A stretch of 17,085 nt of DNA from Gemmatimonadota bacterium (GTDB lineage: Bacteria; Gemmatimonadota; Gemmatimonadetes; Gemmatimonadales; Gemmatimonadaceae), in the NCBI GenBank assembly GCA_947457715.1, contig CANGXK010000016.1, positions 1-17,085 of the forward strand. The letters are read 5' to 3'. The position numbers were made by a program, and so were the translations under genes. Each line of letters starts with the position of its first letter. Within the stretch, counting starts at the first letter, position 1. Positions 16,743 to 17,085 of the stretch are shown here, piece by piece. Below the pieces are notes generated by a model. The model searched no databases and had not been told where the DNA came from. It saw only the letters and a program-made list of their open reading frames with translations.

Positions 16743-17085
16743 GTGCATCCCATCATCCATCACCCCACCGTGTTCAAGTTCGGCTTTCTCGAACTGACCG
16801 GATTCGGACTCGCCGTCCTCATGGCGTTCGTGATTGCGCAGATCGTCTGCCAACGCGAGTTCTGGCGCCGTGGACAGAACGCGGAATCCGACGCGATGCC
16901 GGATATCGTGCTAGCGGCACTGATCGGCACGCTCATCGGGGCGAAGACCTACTACGTGGTGCTCACGGGCGACCCCTCGGCCTTCTTCAGCCGCGGCGGC
17001 TTTGTGTTCTGGGGCGGCTTCATCGGTGCCGTCGGCCTCTGCTACGCGACGATCAAGTACAAGAAGCTGAACTTCCTCAAGATCG
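16743..17085 (+). CDS. lgt: Prolipoprotein diacylglyceryl transferase, 5' part
   Basis: The first 114 codons of Lgt, the inner-membrane enzyme that attaches diacylglycerol to the lipobox cysteine of prolipoproteins; the rest lies past the window end. The start VHPIIHHPTVFKFGFLELTG matches the family's usual MHPI...F...G beginning, which supports GTG 16743 over the internal GTG at 16770. Membrane helices are visible at about 20-36 and 55-74. The conserved RGGFVFWGGFIGA (84-96) corresponds to the HGG region of E. coli, with Trp in place of His103; many non-proteobacterial enzymes have an aromatic residue here. No Shine-Dalgarno site precedes the start, which directly follows the heptamer array. 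Confidence 0.9.
   Translation, partial: MHPIIHHPTVFKFGFLELTGFGLAVLMAFVIAQIVCQREFWRRGQNAESDAMPDIVLAALIGTLIGAKTYYVVLTGDPSAFFSRGGFVFWGGFIGAVGLCYATIKYKKLNFLKI

Overview
The window is a GC-rich, densely packed chromosomal stretch carrying eighteen genes: four on the minus strand (51-4591) and fourteen on the plus strand (4784 to the end). The best guess for the source is Gemmatimonadota or a close relative. The reasons are a GWxTD-family lipoprotein-like exported protein, many GTG starts, few Shine-Dalgarno sites, and the ruvB / queA-tgt-yajC / def-fmt-rsmB / rpe / tsaD / lgt layout. This is inference from gene content; there is no rRNA or other phylogenetic marker to fix it. No prophage, IS element, CRISPR array, tRNA or rRNA was seen.

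Left arm, minus strand (51-4591): a DUF3299 exported protein, a LolD-type ABC ATPase and an FtsX/MacB-type ABC permease form a compact operon (4-bp overlap, then a 10-bp gap). A secreted M28 zinc aminopeptidase with a PA domain follows 38 bp later. The transporter trio matches a poorly understood envelope ABC system that is Zur/zinc-linked in gammaproteobacteria, but the usual DUF2796 zinc-binding partner is not here. The permease has an unusually long low-complexity periplasmic linker built from a 39-bp triplicated repeat and a heptameric G-rich tract.

Divergent hub (4592-4783): this 192-bp region separates the two arms. The ruvB start lies 7 nt after a TATATT box with no ribosome binding site, so a leaderless mRNA is likely.

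Right arm, plus strand (4784-17085): ruvB and a GWxTD-family protein are 3 bp apart. queA and tgt (queuosine in tRNA) follow, separated by a striking hairpin of heptameric repeats. From tgt onward, yajC, def, fmt, rsmB, a membrane-anchored PASTA protein, rpe, a TlpA-like thioredoxin, a possible 34-residue membrane peptide and tsaD run as one nearly gapless operon, mostly with stop/start overlaps. After a 52-bp heptamer-rich spacer, lgt begins and runs off the end. The operon joins tRNA modification (queA, tgt, tsaD), initiator-Met formylation and deformylation (fmt, def), 16S rRNA methylation (rsmB) and envelope functions (yajC, TlpA, lgt).

Most worth a second look: (1) a family of ACTCNNN heptamer arrays at 1-50, 9235-9320 and 16707-16741, one forming a symmetric two-arm hairpin in which even an irregular 6-nt unit is mirrored; (2) a kinase-less PASTA protein sitting where Firmicutes keep the PASTA kinase PrkC; (3) an unannotated-size small membrane ORF between the thioredoxin and tsaD; (4) the modified DUF3299/ABC system.
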